DNA of 64,000 bases from CAIRDP01 sp037138335. GTDB lineage: Bacteria; Bacteroidota; Bacteroidia; Bacteroidales; FEN-979. The translations under genes were made by a program, and so were the position numbers. Each line of letters opens with the position of its first letter. Positions within the stretch are counted from its first letter, which is position 1. This document shows, in pieces, positions 24,445 to 32,826 of this stretch. The DNA lies in the NCBI GenBank assembly GCA_037138335.1, contig JBAXIO010000011.1, forward strand, positions 1-64,000. The letters run 5' to 3'. Below the pieces are notes generated by a model. It saw only the letters and a list, made by a program, of their open reading frames with translations. It was not told the origin of the DNA and made no database searches.

Positions 24445-25500
24445 ATGAAAACTATCGTAAAAATAACCTTTATCATACTTCTTGCCGGCCTTGCGATCGG
24501 CTTGAAAGGAGCCAGTATCAACGAATATACCAGGGTGATAAAAAAAGAGTTCAATGTCAATCCTGATGCACAACTTAATGTCTCCAATAAATTCGGGGGG
24601 ATCCATTGTTCAAACTGGGATAAAAACCTTGTTGGGATAGAAGTCAAAGTGATTGTGGATGCCCCTAATGACAATGCCGCAGCCAAAATGCTTGAAAAGA
24701 TAAATGTTAACTTCAGCAATACGGCCTCCCTGGTTGAAGCCACAACGGTATTCGACGAGATGAACACATCGGGAAAGAACAGGTTCCAGGTTGAATATTC
24801 AATTAACCTGCCTTCCAGCATGAGCCTTGATCTTTCCAATAAATTCGGGGATATCACTCTAAACGAAGTATCGGGAAAAGCAAAGATCTACCTGAGTTAT
24901 GGAAGCCTTGATGTGAATAAGCTGAATAATTCCGACAATGTTATCGATCTCAGGTTTTGCGGTTCGGCCAAAGTCCGCAGCATCACCGGAGCTGTCGTGA
25001 ACCTTAAATATTCGACCCTTGACATAGATTATGCCGGAAGCCTTCGGCTGGATTCGAAATACTCAAACCTCAATGCAAATAAGATTATTGCCATGAATGT
25101 CAGTTTTGAGGGTGGGGCTGTAGATATAAAAAATACATCCACAATGGATAGCCGTTGTAAGTTCTCCGACCTTGATATCGACAGGGTAGAGCAGAGCCTG
25201 AGCCTTGACATACAGTACGGAAGCTGCAGCGTGAGAAATGTAGGGCCCGATTTTACGAGCATCAGCATTAAGAATAAGTATGCCGATGTGGATGTAAGGC
25301 TCCCCGAATCGGCTGTTTACAACCTGGATGCCGCAGTGAAATTTTGCGAGTTGCGCTTCTCCGAAAGCAATTCAAACCTGAATTATCGCTCGGTATCTCC
25401 TACATCATCCGAATACCGCGGTGTTGTCGGGAGCAGGGATGCCAAACCAAAGGCCAGCGTGGTGGTGAGGAGCGATTACGGGAGCGTTTCGCTCAAATAA
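24445..25500 (+). CDS. Exported beta-repeat (DUF4097-like) protein
   Basis: A 351-residue protein with a signal peptide (about 1-23) followed by repeating short beta motifs such as LDLSNKFGDITL, IYLSYGSLDV, LKYSTLDIDY and LDSKYSNLNA. These repeat roughly every 20 residues and fit a right-handed beta-helix of the DUF4097/adhesin-like class. It is third in the ECF sigma operon, 24 bases after the membrane protein. It is likely at the cell surface or in the periplasm. No enzymatic motif is seen, and the function is unknown. Confidence 0.72.
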   Translation: MKTIVKITFIILLAGLAIGLKGASINEYTRVIKKEFNVNPDAQLNVSNKFGGIHCSNWDKNLVGIEVKVIVDAPNDNAAAKMLEKINVNFSNTASLVEATTVFDEMNTSGKNRFQVEYSINLPSSMSLDLSNKFGDITLNEVSGKAKIYLSYGSLDVNKLNNSDNVIDLRFCGSAKVRSITGAVVNLKYSTLDIDYAGSLRLDSKYSNLNANKIIAMNVSFEGGAVDIKNTSTMDSRCKFSDLDIDRVEQSLSLDIQYGSCSVRNVGPDFTSISIKNKYADVDVRLPESAVYNLDAAVKFCELRFSESNSNLNYRSVSPTSSEYRGVVGSRDAKPKASVVVRSDYGSVSLK

Positions 25501-25565
25501 AAGAAATTGTAACCAAAACCAGATTATAGCATCAAATTCAAATCCGACCAATTAAACCCAAAACT

Positions 25566-26300
25566 ATGAAAACAAAGAATTTATTAAACCTCATTATGTT
25601 CGTGATGCTGTTTACCAGCATTTCAGGGATTACATCGGCATGCACCATGATCCCGGGCGTAAGCGGCGATGGAAAGGTTGTAAAGGAAACCCGTGTTGTC
25701 AGTTCCTTTGACGGTATTGAAGTGTCAGGGGCGTTTAACGTATACCTTAGGCAGGGAGGCCCTGAAGAAGTGATCATCGAAGCCGACGGCAACCTTCAGC
25801 CCCTTATCCGTGCGGAAGTGCATGGGTCTACCCTGGTGATCGATACAAAGAAACCTATTAACCATCCTACGACCTTAAAAGTTTACATCACATTTAAGGA
25901 TCTTAAAAAAGTGGAAGTAAGCGGGGCAGTAGACATTGTCACTGAGAGTAAAGTAACTTTTAATGATTTCAGTTTACATACCAGCGGGGCTTCCGATGTC
26001 AGGATGGAAGTGACTGCCAGGAAACTTGATCTGAACAGCAGCGGAGCCAGTAAATTAAGGCTTTCGGGTTCTGCTACGGATGTGACTGCCGACCTGTCGG
26101 GAGCCTGCGATATTTATGGCTTTGACCTGGTTTGTGAAAATTTTACCGTTGATTTGAGCGGGGCCGGAAAAGCCCAGATCCATGTAACAAAAAAGATCGA
26201 TGCCGAGATCTCAGGCGCCGGCAGCATACGTTATAAGGGGAACCCCGCGGTAATCAACCAGAGCGTTTCCGGAGCGGGTTCGATTAAGCATGAGGAATAA
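25566..26300 (+). CDS. Head-GIN domain (DUF2807) protein
   Basis: A 244-residue exported protein. A signal peptide ends near ITSAC at residues 22-26, so it may be a lipoprotein. The rest is a head-GIN beta-helix with the characteristic repeats VEVSGAVDI, HTSGASDV, NSSGASKL, DLSGACDI, DLSGAGKA and ISGAGSI. DUF2807 proteins are very common in Bacteroidota and are assumed to be surface adhesins or structural proteins; no activity is known. It ends the ECF sigma operon and is followed by an 8-bp repeat array and a terminator. Confidence 0.88.
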   Translation: MKTKNLLNLIMFVMLFTSISGITSACTMIPGVSGDGKVVKETRVVSSFDGIEVSGAFNVYLRQGGPEEVIIEADGNLQPLIRAEVHGSTLVIDTKKPINHPTTLKVYITFKDLKKVEVSGAVDIVTESKVTFNDFSLHTSGASDVRMEVTARKLDLNSSGASKLRLSGSATDVTADLSGACDIYGFDLVCENFTVDLSGAGKAQIHVTKKIDAEISGAGSIRYKGNPAVINQSVSGAGSIKHEE

Positions 26301-26304
26301 AACC

Positions 26305-26333
26305 CTGATCACTGGATCACTGGATTACTGGAT
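26305..26333. repeat. Short 8-bp tandem repeat (ACTGGATC/ACTGGATT type)
   Basis: About three imperfect 8-mers (TCACTGGA, TCACTGGA, TTACTGGA) begin four bases after the stop codon of the DUF2807 gene. The unit resembles that of the array at position 2. Confidence 0.75.
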
Positions 26334-26357
26334 AAAATAACTCAAGTTGATTTTTCA

Positions 26358-26387
26358 GGGCTGCCCGGGATTGGCGGCCCTTTTTTT
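26358..26387 (+). terminator. Rho-independent terminator of the ECF sigma operon
   Basis: GGGCTGCC and GGCGGCCC form an 8-bp stem (one G-T pair) with an 8-base loop, followed directly by seven T residues. It lies 58 bases after the last gene of the operon. On the minus strand no T run follows the stem, so it serves the plus strand only. Confidence 0.85.
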
Positions 26388-27834
26388 ATTGTTCAATCCA
26401 GATCACGGAGTTGCTGTTGCTGTATTCGTTCGACTCCCATAATTCATTTGCCGGGTCTGTGATCCATTTACCGTCTACGATAAACTTATATGTATGCTTG
26501 CCGGGTTTTAAATATATCGGGAAAACCCAGGTCCCGTTTTCATTGAACTTCATTTCATAACCATCTTTCTTCCAACCGTTAAAACTCCCGCTCAACATTA
26601 CTTTCTTTGCCCCGGCATGCCCTTCAAGACTGAAGAGGTGGTTGGGTTTTACGGCTATAAAGGAGTTTTTCCCATTTCCTGACCCTGTGGTATACGGATT
26701 ATCGGGATCGGTGATCCATCGTCCGTCAAGGATGAATTTATACTCGTAATTCCCGGCAGCCAGCACATAGGGAAGCTGCCATCCGCCGTTAATCTTCAGC
26801 ATGGATAATTCAGAGGGGTTCCAAACATTGAAATTTCCTGCAAGATTCACCTGTTTGACCGAGGTGTTCCCCTTCAGAACGAAGAACATGGTATCTCCAA
26901 GGCTCATGAAGGAGTTCTCATGCCCTGTGCCGTCGGGTCTCCGCACAGTATTTGTGGGGTCAAGCACCCAATGGCCATCCACGATAAACTTGTATGCATG
27001 TGTCCCTTCCCTCAGGTAGAGGTTGATCGCCCAGCCCCCGGCAACCCTGATCATCTTTAATTCACCAGGGTTCCAGTAGTTAAAACTGCCTGCCAACAAC
27101 ACTTTCTTCGAACTTTTAAAAGAAGGAAGGAAGAAACGGTAATTGTAACAGAAAATGACTGAATTAAGTCCTCCCTGGCTGTCGTCTTCGCTAAGTTTAT
27201 TGTATGGGTCGGGGCTCCATTTCCCGTCAATGATATATTTATAAGAGTATTTCCCGGGTTTCAGCTTTAGAGTGATAAACCAGCCGGAGTCACAACGGAT
27301 CATTGGGGTCGACATGGTACTCCAGTTATTGAAAGTGCCTGCTATATAAACATTCCTGACATATTTTCGTTCAGGCAGGAAAAACGTCGCCACCCCGTTA
27401 TGATAATTGAAGACCTTGTACAGGCTCAGGATGTTGATCCCGAATGCCGCTGATTCCCTCTCTTCGATCCCGGCTGCATTGATCCAGCGGTCATCCAGCA
27501 TATAAACATCCCCCTGGTCGAGAGAAGGCCCTCCATCCATGGGTTTCGACAATTCCACCCGGCTGTCGTCAAGCTTTTTAACCGTCCATTTTACCTTTTT
27601 GACAGTGATCTCAGCTTTCCCGGTGAAAGCTTCGGCCAGCAATGCGCTGTCAAGGTCAAATTGTTTGATGACCTCCTTTTTTTCTGCAAGGGACCAGTTC
27701 CTGTCAAGTTTGAAGATCACACGGTTATTGTCGATCCTGCAGATGTCTTTAAGGTCATGCTGTGACCTGGCATTAAACGACAGGACGAGAAATGCAAGGA
27801 GGAGAATATAACGCAAGCCGGTTTGTGTTTTCAT
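26386..27834 (-). CDS. Exported protein with four glycogen-binding-like (CBM48/AMPK) modules
   Basis: A 482-residue protein with a signal peptide (1-24) ending NARSQ. After a unique N-terminal region (25-158) come four tandem modules at about 160-229, 242-315, 325-395 and 408-480. Each begins with an AGxFNxW strand and ends with YKFIVDGKWxxDP, the hallmark of the E-set/CBM48 glycogen-binding domain of AMP-kinase beta subunits. No catalytic domain is attached, so it probably binds an alpha-glucan or acts as scaffold outside the cytoplasm. Its ATG overlaps the stop of the retropepsin-like gene (ATGA), showing tight coupling. The ligand is inferred from the family only. Confidence 0.85.
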   Translation of the reverse strand: MKTQTGLRYILLLAFLVLSFNARSQHDLKDICRIDNNRVIFKLDRNWSLAEKKEVIKQFDLDSALLAEAFTGKAEITVKKVKWTVKKLDDSRVELSKPMDGGPSLDQGDVYMLDDRWINAAGIEERESAAFGINILSLYKVFNYHNGVATFFLPERKYVRNVYIAGTFNNWSTMSTPMIRCDSGWFITLKLKPGKYSYKYIIDGKWSPDPYNKLSEDDSQGGLNSVIFCYNYRFFLPSFKSSKKVLLAGSFNYWNPGELKMIRVAGGWAINLYLREGTHAYKFIVDGHWVLDPTNTVRRPDGTGHENSFMSLGDTMFFVLKGNTSVKQVNLAGNFNVWNPSELSMLKINGGWQLPYVLAAGNYEYKFILDGRWITDPDNPYTTGSGNGKNSFIAVKPNHLFSLEGHAGAKKVMLSGSFNGWKKDGYEMKFNENGTWVFPIYLKPGKHTYKFIVDGKWITDPANELWESNEYSNSNSVIWIEQ

Positions 27835-28925
27835 TCGCTTTTATTGAAGCAGATCTTCATCTCCAGTTTTACTATGTTAATACAAATTTGACCTTTTGCG
27901 AAGAAGTCATATCCGAGCATCCCATCAACCGTCAGGCCAAAGGCTGCCGACATATTATCAAGATTCGTGATGATGGTTTGCATCTGTGATATTTGCTGTC
28001 CTCCCAGGTCAAAGTCATTCAGGTTGCCGTACAGTGCATCGGCTGACGGCCTGCCGGAGCCAACCAGGCCCGACCTCCGGGTGATGCTGACCGTGTTCAT
28101 TACTTTCTTTGATGAAGCCGAGCTGATCACATTGGATTCGGCGCCGGTGTCAAGGCAAAAACTCAGGATTTTCCCGCCTATCTTCGGACTTACGAACAGA
28201 ATATCCTGGTACATCTGCAACTTCTGGCTTAAATCGGTTTTAAATTCAGCTGAATTTTTGGTGATCCTGTTCCCCTTGCGGTCGAGACGGTAAAGATGCA
28301 GCTCGTTATGGCGCACATCGATAATGATTTCCATGTTTTTCAGCAGGCTGAAGCCCAGCAGCCCGAGGATCTTCACGCCCCGGCGGTTTTCAATATGACC
28401 AAGGTCGGCCATGTCGGCAAGGACATTGGTACATGAATACCCCGATATCTGTATCCTGCTTACTTTGGTTTGCCTTACGCCGGCAACGCCTCCCGTGATG
28501 CCCCCGCGTTCACCCGATTCCATGCTGACATATTTCCTGAAATAGGTGCTGTTAAGAACAAGTTTCGAGGAACCTGTATCAAAAATGAAGTTGCCTGATT
28601 CGTTGTCGATGCGTGCTTCCATCATTAACAGGCGGCCGGCGCGTTTGAGGGGAATCGTGATTTCGTCAGGATCGGCCGTAAGGCCCGCCTCACTGCTTTC
28701 GCCGGTTGTGATAGTAATGGTGCCGTTGATCACATAACAGATGGCCCCCGGTTTACAGGCGGATGAACCGTTCAGTGGAAACGCAGGACAGGGCAGCAGG
28801 ATGAGAAAGGCGAGCAATATGGCAGGTGAAAAGTAAAAAGTGAAAAGTGAAAAGTGACTGGTGAACCGGGAACCGGGAACCGTGAACCAGGAACCGCATG
28901 CTATAGTTTCTTTTCCGGGTCTCAT
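27831..28925 (-). CDS. Exported retropepsin-like aspartic protease, two lobes
   Basis: A 364-residue protein with two retropepsin-type active-site loops, DTGS at 116-119 and DTGA at 259-262. Each is followed by the matching hydrophobic-hydrophobic-Gly element (ILGLLG near 186-191, GMLGYDFF near 335-342), so one chain supplies both halves of an aspartic protease. A hydrophobic signal segment lies at about 34-50. Residues of about 13-32 (TVPGSRFTSHFSLFTF region) are encoded by a short tandem-repeat array. The ATG at 28925 overlaps the ligA stop as ATGA and is the likeliest start; a TTG at 28817, after the array, is an alternative. The substrate is unknown; it is coupled to the four-module glucan-binding protein. 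Confidence 0.8.
   Translation of the reverse strand: MRPGKETIACGSWFTVPGSRFTSHFSLFTFYFSPAILLAFLILLPCPAFPLNGSSACKPGAICYVINGTITITTGESSEAGLTADPDEITIPLKRAGRLLMMEARIDNESGNFIFDTGSSKLVLNSTYFRKYVSMESGERGGITGGVAGVRQTKVSRIQISGYSCTNVLADMADLGHIENRRGVKILGLLGFSLLKNMEIIIDVRHNELHLYRLDRKGNRITKNSAEFKTDLSQKLQMYQDILFVSPKIGGKILSFCLDTGAESNVISSASSKKVMNTVSITRRSGLVGSGRPSADALYGNLNDFDLGGQQISQMQTIITNLDNMSAAFGLTVDGMLGYDFFAKGQICINIVKLEMKICFNKSE
28825..28897. repeat. 7-bp repeat array (GTGAAAA and GGAACCG types) inside an apparent coding start
   Basis: Two heptamer families sit side by side: GTGAAAA-like units at about 28826-28856 and GGAACCG/TGAACCG-like units at about 28861-28895. The array is 24 bases 3' of the ligA stop codon and lies between the ATG of the retropepsin-like gene and its signal segment, in frame. 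Confidence 0.85.
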
Positions 28926-30973
28926 GATTCTGTCATTTTGAGAAATTCCTCTTCGGAAATAATTTTAACACCCAGTGATTCGGCTTTTCTGCGTTTTTCG
29001 GGTCCCATGTTTTCGCCTGCCAGGAGGAATGAGGTTCGTGAGGATACGGCTGATATATTTTTGCCCCCGTGGTCTTCAACGGCCTGTTTGATCTCGTTGC
29101 GTGAAAATTTCTCAAACACCCCGCTAACAACGAATGTAAAGCCCTCAAGTTTGCTGCTTTTCCTGGCTGATTCTTCTCCTGTGAATGCCAGCTGGACTCC
29201 GTGCATCTTCAGTCTCTCAATGAAAGTTGTGTTTTTAGGTGTATCCAGCCATAAGCGCAGGCTTTGGGCGATCTTATCACCGATTTCCTCAACATCGGTA
29301 AGCTCCCCGGGACCTGCCATCCGCAGTTTATCAAAAGATCCGAAATGACGGGCAAGCTTTTTCGCAACCGTTTCTCCCACATACCTTATGCCCAGCGCAA
29401 ACAATACCCTGTCGAAAGGTATAGCCCTGGATGCCGATATCCCGTTCAGGATATTGGCCACGGTTTTTTCACGGAATTTCACCACCCTGTCTTTTTTTTC
29501 GCGTTCTCCCCTGTATGATTTTTCAAGCCCTATCAGCTGTTCATATGTCAGCTCATACAGGTCGGCCGGGGAACTCACGAGACCATTGTCAAACAGTATC
29601 TCGATCTTGCCTTCTCCCAGGCTGTCAATATTCATAGCCCTGCGGCTGATAAAATGTTCCAGTTTGCCTTTGATCTGTGGCGGGCATACTGTTTCGTTAG
29701 TGCATAACCAGGCAGATTCGCCTTCCTTCCTTACAAGGGCTGACCCACATTCAGGGCAATTCTGTGGAAATCTGAGCGGAAGTGAACCTGGCGGCCTGAA
29801 TGAAAGATCCACACCGGTGATCTTGGGAATGATCTCTCCTCCCTTTTCAACAAAAACAGTATCGCCTGTTCGCACATCCAGCCCGGCGATGACATCGGCA
29901 TTATGCAGGGTGGCCCGTTTTACGACAGTTCCGGCAAGCTGCACCGGTTTGAGATTAGCCACGGGGGTGACAGTACCGGTCCTGCCTACCTGGAAATCGA
30001 CCGAGACCAAAACCGTGGAAGCTTCTTCGGCTTTGAATTTATATGCGATAGCCCAGCGTGGTGATTTGGCGGTATAGCCGAGCTGTTCCTGTTGTGCAAA
30101 GGAATTCACTTTAATGACTACGCCGTCAGTATCAAAAGGAAGCTCTTTGCGGGCATGGTCCCAGGTGTTAATGTAATCAAAGATGTCGTCGATGGTTTTG
30201 CATCGCACCATATATTCTGAAATCCTGAACCCCCAATTCTTTGCTGCTTGCATTGATTCATAATGGCTCCCGAAAGGGATGTCGCGGCATTGGATGGAAT
30301 ACAGGAAACAATCCAGCTTCCGTTTTGCAACTTCAGCAGAATCCTGCATTTTAATACTTCCTGATGCGGCATTTCTCGGGTTTGCGAAAGGTTCTTCCCC
30401 TTCTTCCTCCTTCTGCAGGTTCAGGGCATTAAAACTTGAATGCGGCAGTATGATCTCTCCCCTTATCTCAAACAAAGCGGGATAGCCCTGGCCCCGGAGT
30501 TTTAAAGGGATGCTGCGGATGGTTTTTACATTGGTTGTCACATCGTCACCCTGGACGCCATCGCCCCTGGTCACAGCCTGGACAAGCTTTCCATCGAGGT
30601 AGGTAAGCCCTATGGCAACTCCGTCGAATTTAAGCTCGCATACATATTCCATATCCTCGCCGATCAGTTTATGTATCCTGTCCTCGAAATCCCTGATATC
30701 CTGCTCCGAATACGTGTTCCCAAGCGAAAGCATGGGATATTTATGGATAACCTGCCTGAACTCCTTTGTAATTCCTCCTCCGATATGCTGGGTAGGGGAG
30801 TCGGGAAAACGGAAATCGGGAAACTCATTTTCAAGAGCTGACAATTCACTGAGTTTCATGTCAAACTGGTAATCGCTGATCAAAGGGCGGGAAAGGACAT
30901 AATACTGGTAATTATGCCTGCGGATTTCCTCTGAGAGTTCCTCTATCCTCAGCCTTGCCTGCCCGGGTTCCAT
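28922..30973 (-). CDS. ligA: NAD-dependent DNA ligase
   Basis: A 683-residue ligase that seals nicks in DNA during replication and repair, using NAD. Visible parts in order: the Ia/adenylation domain with SDYQFD near 33-38 and the active-site lysine K115 in ELKFDGVA; the OB fold with GRTGTVTPVA; a four-cysteine zinc finger beginning CPECG and ending near CPPQ; helix-hairpin-helix repeats with LGIRYVG; and a C-terminal BRCT domain. Length is normal. It lies 2 bases after the glycosyltransferase gene and overlaps the next gene by 4 bases, so this housekeeping gene is embedded in an envelope-related operon. Confidence 0.97.
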   Translation of the reverse strand: MEPGQARLRIEELSEEIRRHNYQYYVLSRPLISDYQFDMKLSELSALENEFPDFRFPDSPTQHIGGGITKEFRQVIHKYPMLSLGNTYSEQDIRDFEDRIHKLIGEDMEYVCELKFDGVAIGLTYLDGKLVQAVTRGDGVQGDDVTTNVKTIRSIPLKLRGQGYPALFEIRGEIILPHSSFNALNLQKEEEGEEPFANPRNAASGSIKMQDSAEVAKRKLDCFLYSIQCRDIPFGSHYESMQAAKNWGFRISEYMVRCKTIDDIFDYINTWDHARKELPFDTDGVVIKVNSFAQQEQLGYTAKSPRWAIAYKFKAEEASTVLVSVDFQVGRTGTVTPVANLKPVQLAGTVVKRATLHNADVIAGLDVRTGDTVFVEKGGEIIPKITGVDLSFRPPGSLPLRFPQNCPECGSALVRKEGESAWLCTNETVCPPQIKGKLEHFISRRAMNIDSLGEGKIEILFDNGLVSSPADLYELTYEQLIGLEKSYRGEREKKDRVVKFREKTVANILNGISASRAIPFDRVLFALGIRYVGETVAKKLARHFGSFDKLRMAGPGELTDVEEIGDKIAQSLRLWLDTPKNTTFIERLKMHGVQLAFTGEESARKSSKLEGFTFVVSGVFEKFSRNEIKQAVEDHGGKNISAVSSRTSFLLAGENMGPEKRRKAESLGVKIISEEEFLKMTES

Positions 30974-30975
30974 AT

Positions 30976-31689
30976 TTATTTCAATTTCCAGAGACCAAAT
31001 TTAATTCTTAAAACTGTAAAAAAATACCGGAACAATTCGTTTTTCAGATTTGTTTTTGACAAACCGCCCAGCCTGTCCTTATAAACCACAGGGATTTCAA
31101 TAATAGGATGTTTCAGGCGCTGCATGGCATATAGGAAACGGATGTAATAGTCACCATATCCGAAAAATATTTTTTCGGCAGGCAGGTCGTTAAGGATCCC
31201 TTTCCTGAAACAGAAATATCCGCTCAGGTTATCGGTAGTCTGCATTTTCAGGGTGTAATGGATAAATTTATTGAAGACCTTGCTTCCTATGTAACGGAAA
31301 CGGGAGGTCTCCATACCTCCTCCGATCACATAACGGGAACAGGATGCTATTTCAAAATAATCGGTAATGTTTACGAGCAGGGGGATGAGTTTTGGTGGAT
31401 GGTTGAAATCGGTGTCCATTATGATCACCTTATCGCCTTCACTCTGCCTGATCCCGTAAAGGATCGCGGTGGCAAGGCCTTTCTCTTTTTCCCTCAGTAA
31501 TGGTTTAATCCTGGGGTTGCCATTCCATTTTTCGGCTACAGCCTTGAATGTCCCATCGGGACTGTTATCGTCAACAACAAGGATCTCAAAGGTTATGGGG
31601 TGGGAGTCGAGGATGTCATAAATTTCTAATATAAGCGCATTTATGGCATCACGTTCGTTATAGGTAGGCAGGATTACACTTAGGTTCAT
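30976..31689 (-). CDS. Polyprenol-phosphate mannose synthase-like GT2 glycosyltransferase
   Basis: A 237-residue GT-A glycosyltransferase of the dolichol/polyprenol-phosphate mannose synthase group. It shows VVDDNSPDGT (about 38-47), the metal-binding MDTD of MDTDFNHPP, SRYVIGGG and DNLSGYFCFRK, all in family order, and no C-terminal membrane segments. It would load mannose (or glucose) from a nucleotide sugar onto polyprenyl phosphate at the cytoplasmic face. The gene two positions upstream is a GT22-like transferase of the type that uses such lipid-linked sugars, which supports the assignment. Its start overlaps the aminotransferase stop by 4 bases. Confidence 0.88.
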   Translation of the reverse strand: MNLSVILPTYNERDAINALILEIYDILDSHPITFEILVVDDNSPDGTFKAVAEKWNGNPRIKPLLREKEKGLATAILYGIRQSEGDKVIIMDTDFNHPPKLIPLLVNITDYFEIASCSRYVIGGGMETSRFRYIGSKVFNKFIHYTLKMQTTDNLSGYFCFRKGILNDLPAEKIFFGYGDYYIRFLYAMQRLKHPIIEIPVVYKDRLGGLSKTNLKNELFRYFFTVLRIKFGLWKLK

Positions 31690-32810
31690 GCTGAATATTT
31701 CTTATAAGCCCTGATGAGACAAGCCGCAATGTAATCAATCTTTTCTTCCTCAAGGCCTACATAGGTTGGCAGGCTGAGTCCTTCCCCGGCAATGAGGATG
31801 CTGTTCGGGTTCTCTCCCCTCATGAATTTCTGATCTTTATAGAACGACATGAAATGGATGGGGTAGAACACCGGCCGGCTGTCAATATGTTTGCGGCTTA
31901 GTTCGCTTATCACTACATCGCGTGTCTCAAAGCCCATGCCTTTCAGCCTTACCGTTACAAGCCAGTTCACATTGCGGTTGCCGTGGGTCTCCTGGAAACA
32001 AATACCCTGGCAGGACGACAATTGTTCCTTATATCGCCTGAGGATGGCATCCCTGGAAGCCAGCAGCGAATCAAGCTGTTCAAGCTGGGCAAGTCCGACT
32101 GCCGCCTGCATATTGGTCATTCGGTAATTGAACCCGAGGTTGTCGTACCAGTATTTTTTATTACGGTTCATCCCGTGGTCCCTGAGGATCCTCATTTTTT
32201 CGGCCAGTTCATCATCATTTGTGAGGCACATCCCGCCTTCACCCGTAGTCATGATCTTGTTGCCGAAGAAACTGAAGCAGCTTATATGGCCGAAGGTTCC
32301 GACTTTTCGGCCCTGCAGCAGTGCTCCCGTTGCTTCGGCACAGTCTTCGATAACGAGTAAGTTGTGCTCAGCCGCAATGTTCATAATTTCAACCATCCTT
32401 GCCGGGTTGCCGTAAAGGTGTACCGGGATTATGGCCTTAACTGCTTCTCCGATCGCGTTTCGTATGCAGCCGGGGCTTAGGTTCCAGTCGTCGGCTTCCA
32501 CATCGGTGAGCAGGGGTGTTGCATTGCAATAGCGCACAGAGTTTGAAGTGGCGATAAATGTAAGGTCGGGCACTATCACTTCTTGGCCGGCTGTGACACC
32601 CGAAGCGGCCAGGGCGAGATGTAGGGCAATGGTGCCATTATGCGTCGCAATACCGTGTTTCATTCCGTGGTACCTGGCAAATTCCATCTCGAAACGTTCG
32701 ATATACGGCCCAATAGAACTGATCCAGCCTGATTCCAGGGCATCAAGCACGTACTTCTTCTCATTTCCCAGGAAAGAAGGCCTGGCTATCTGAATTCTTT
32801 TTTCGGTCAT
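31686..32810 (-). CDS. DegT/DnrJ/EryC1/StrS-family sugar aminotransferase
   Basis: A 374-residue PLP enzyme from the start at 32810; the longer frame to 32858 would overlap the upstream gene and adds a tail without homology. Motifs are GTIALHLAL near 59-67, IEDCAEA with the PLP-pyridine Asp156, and the Schiff-base lysine K185 in FFGNKIMTTGEGG. Members transaminate nucleotide-linked keto-sugars, for example making GDP-perosamine or UDP-amino-sugars for surface glycans. It lies between the GT22-like transferase and the polyprenol-phosphate mannose synthase, which suggests an amino-sugar-containing surface glycan. The exact sugar is unknown. Confidence 0.9.
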   Translation of the reverse strand: MTEKRIQIARPSFLGNEKKYVLDALESGWISSIGPYIERFEMEFARYHGMKHGIATHNGTIALHLALAASGVTAGQEVIVPDLTFIATSNSVRYCNATPLLTDVEADDWNLSPGCIRNAIGEAVKAIIPVHLYGNPARMVEIMNIAAEHNLLVIEDCAEATGALLQGRKVGTFGHISCFSFFGNKIMTTGEGGMCLTNDDELAEKMRILRDHGMNRNKKYWYDNLGFNYRMTNMQAAVGLAQLEQLDSLLASRDAILRRYKEQLSSCQGICFQETHGNRNVNWLVTVRLKGMGFETRDVVISELSRKHIDSRPVFYPIHFMSFYKDQKFMRGENPNSILIAGEGLSLPTYVGLEEEKIDYIAACLIRAYKKYSA

Positions 32811-32826
32811 CAGTTTTGGCTGTCGG

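Noticed and set aside
29388..30077. A 229-codon plus-strand frame inside ligA
   Set aside because: Shadow of ligA; composition is low-complexity Ser/Pro/Leu and no motif is present.
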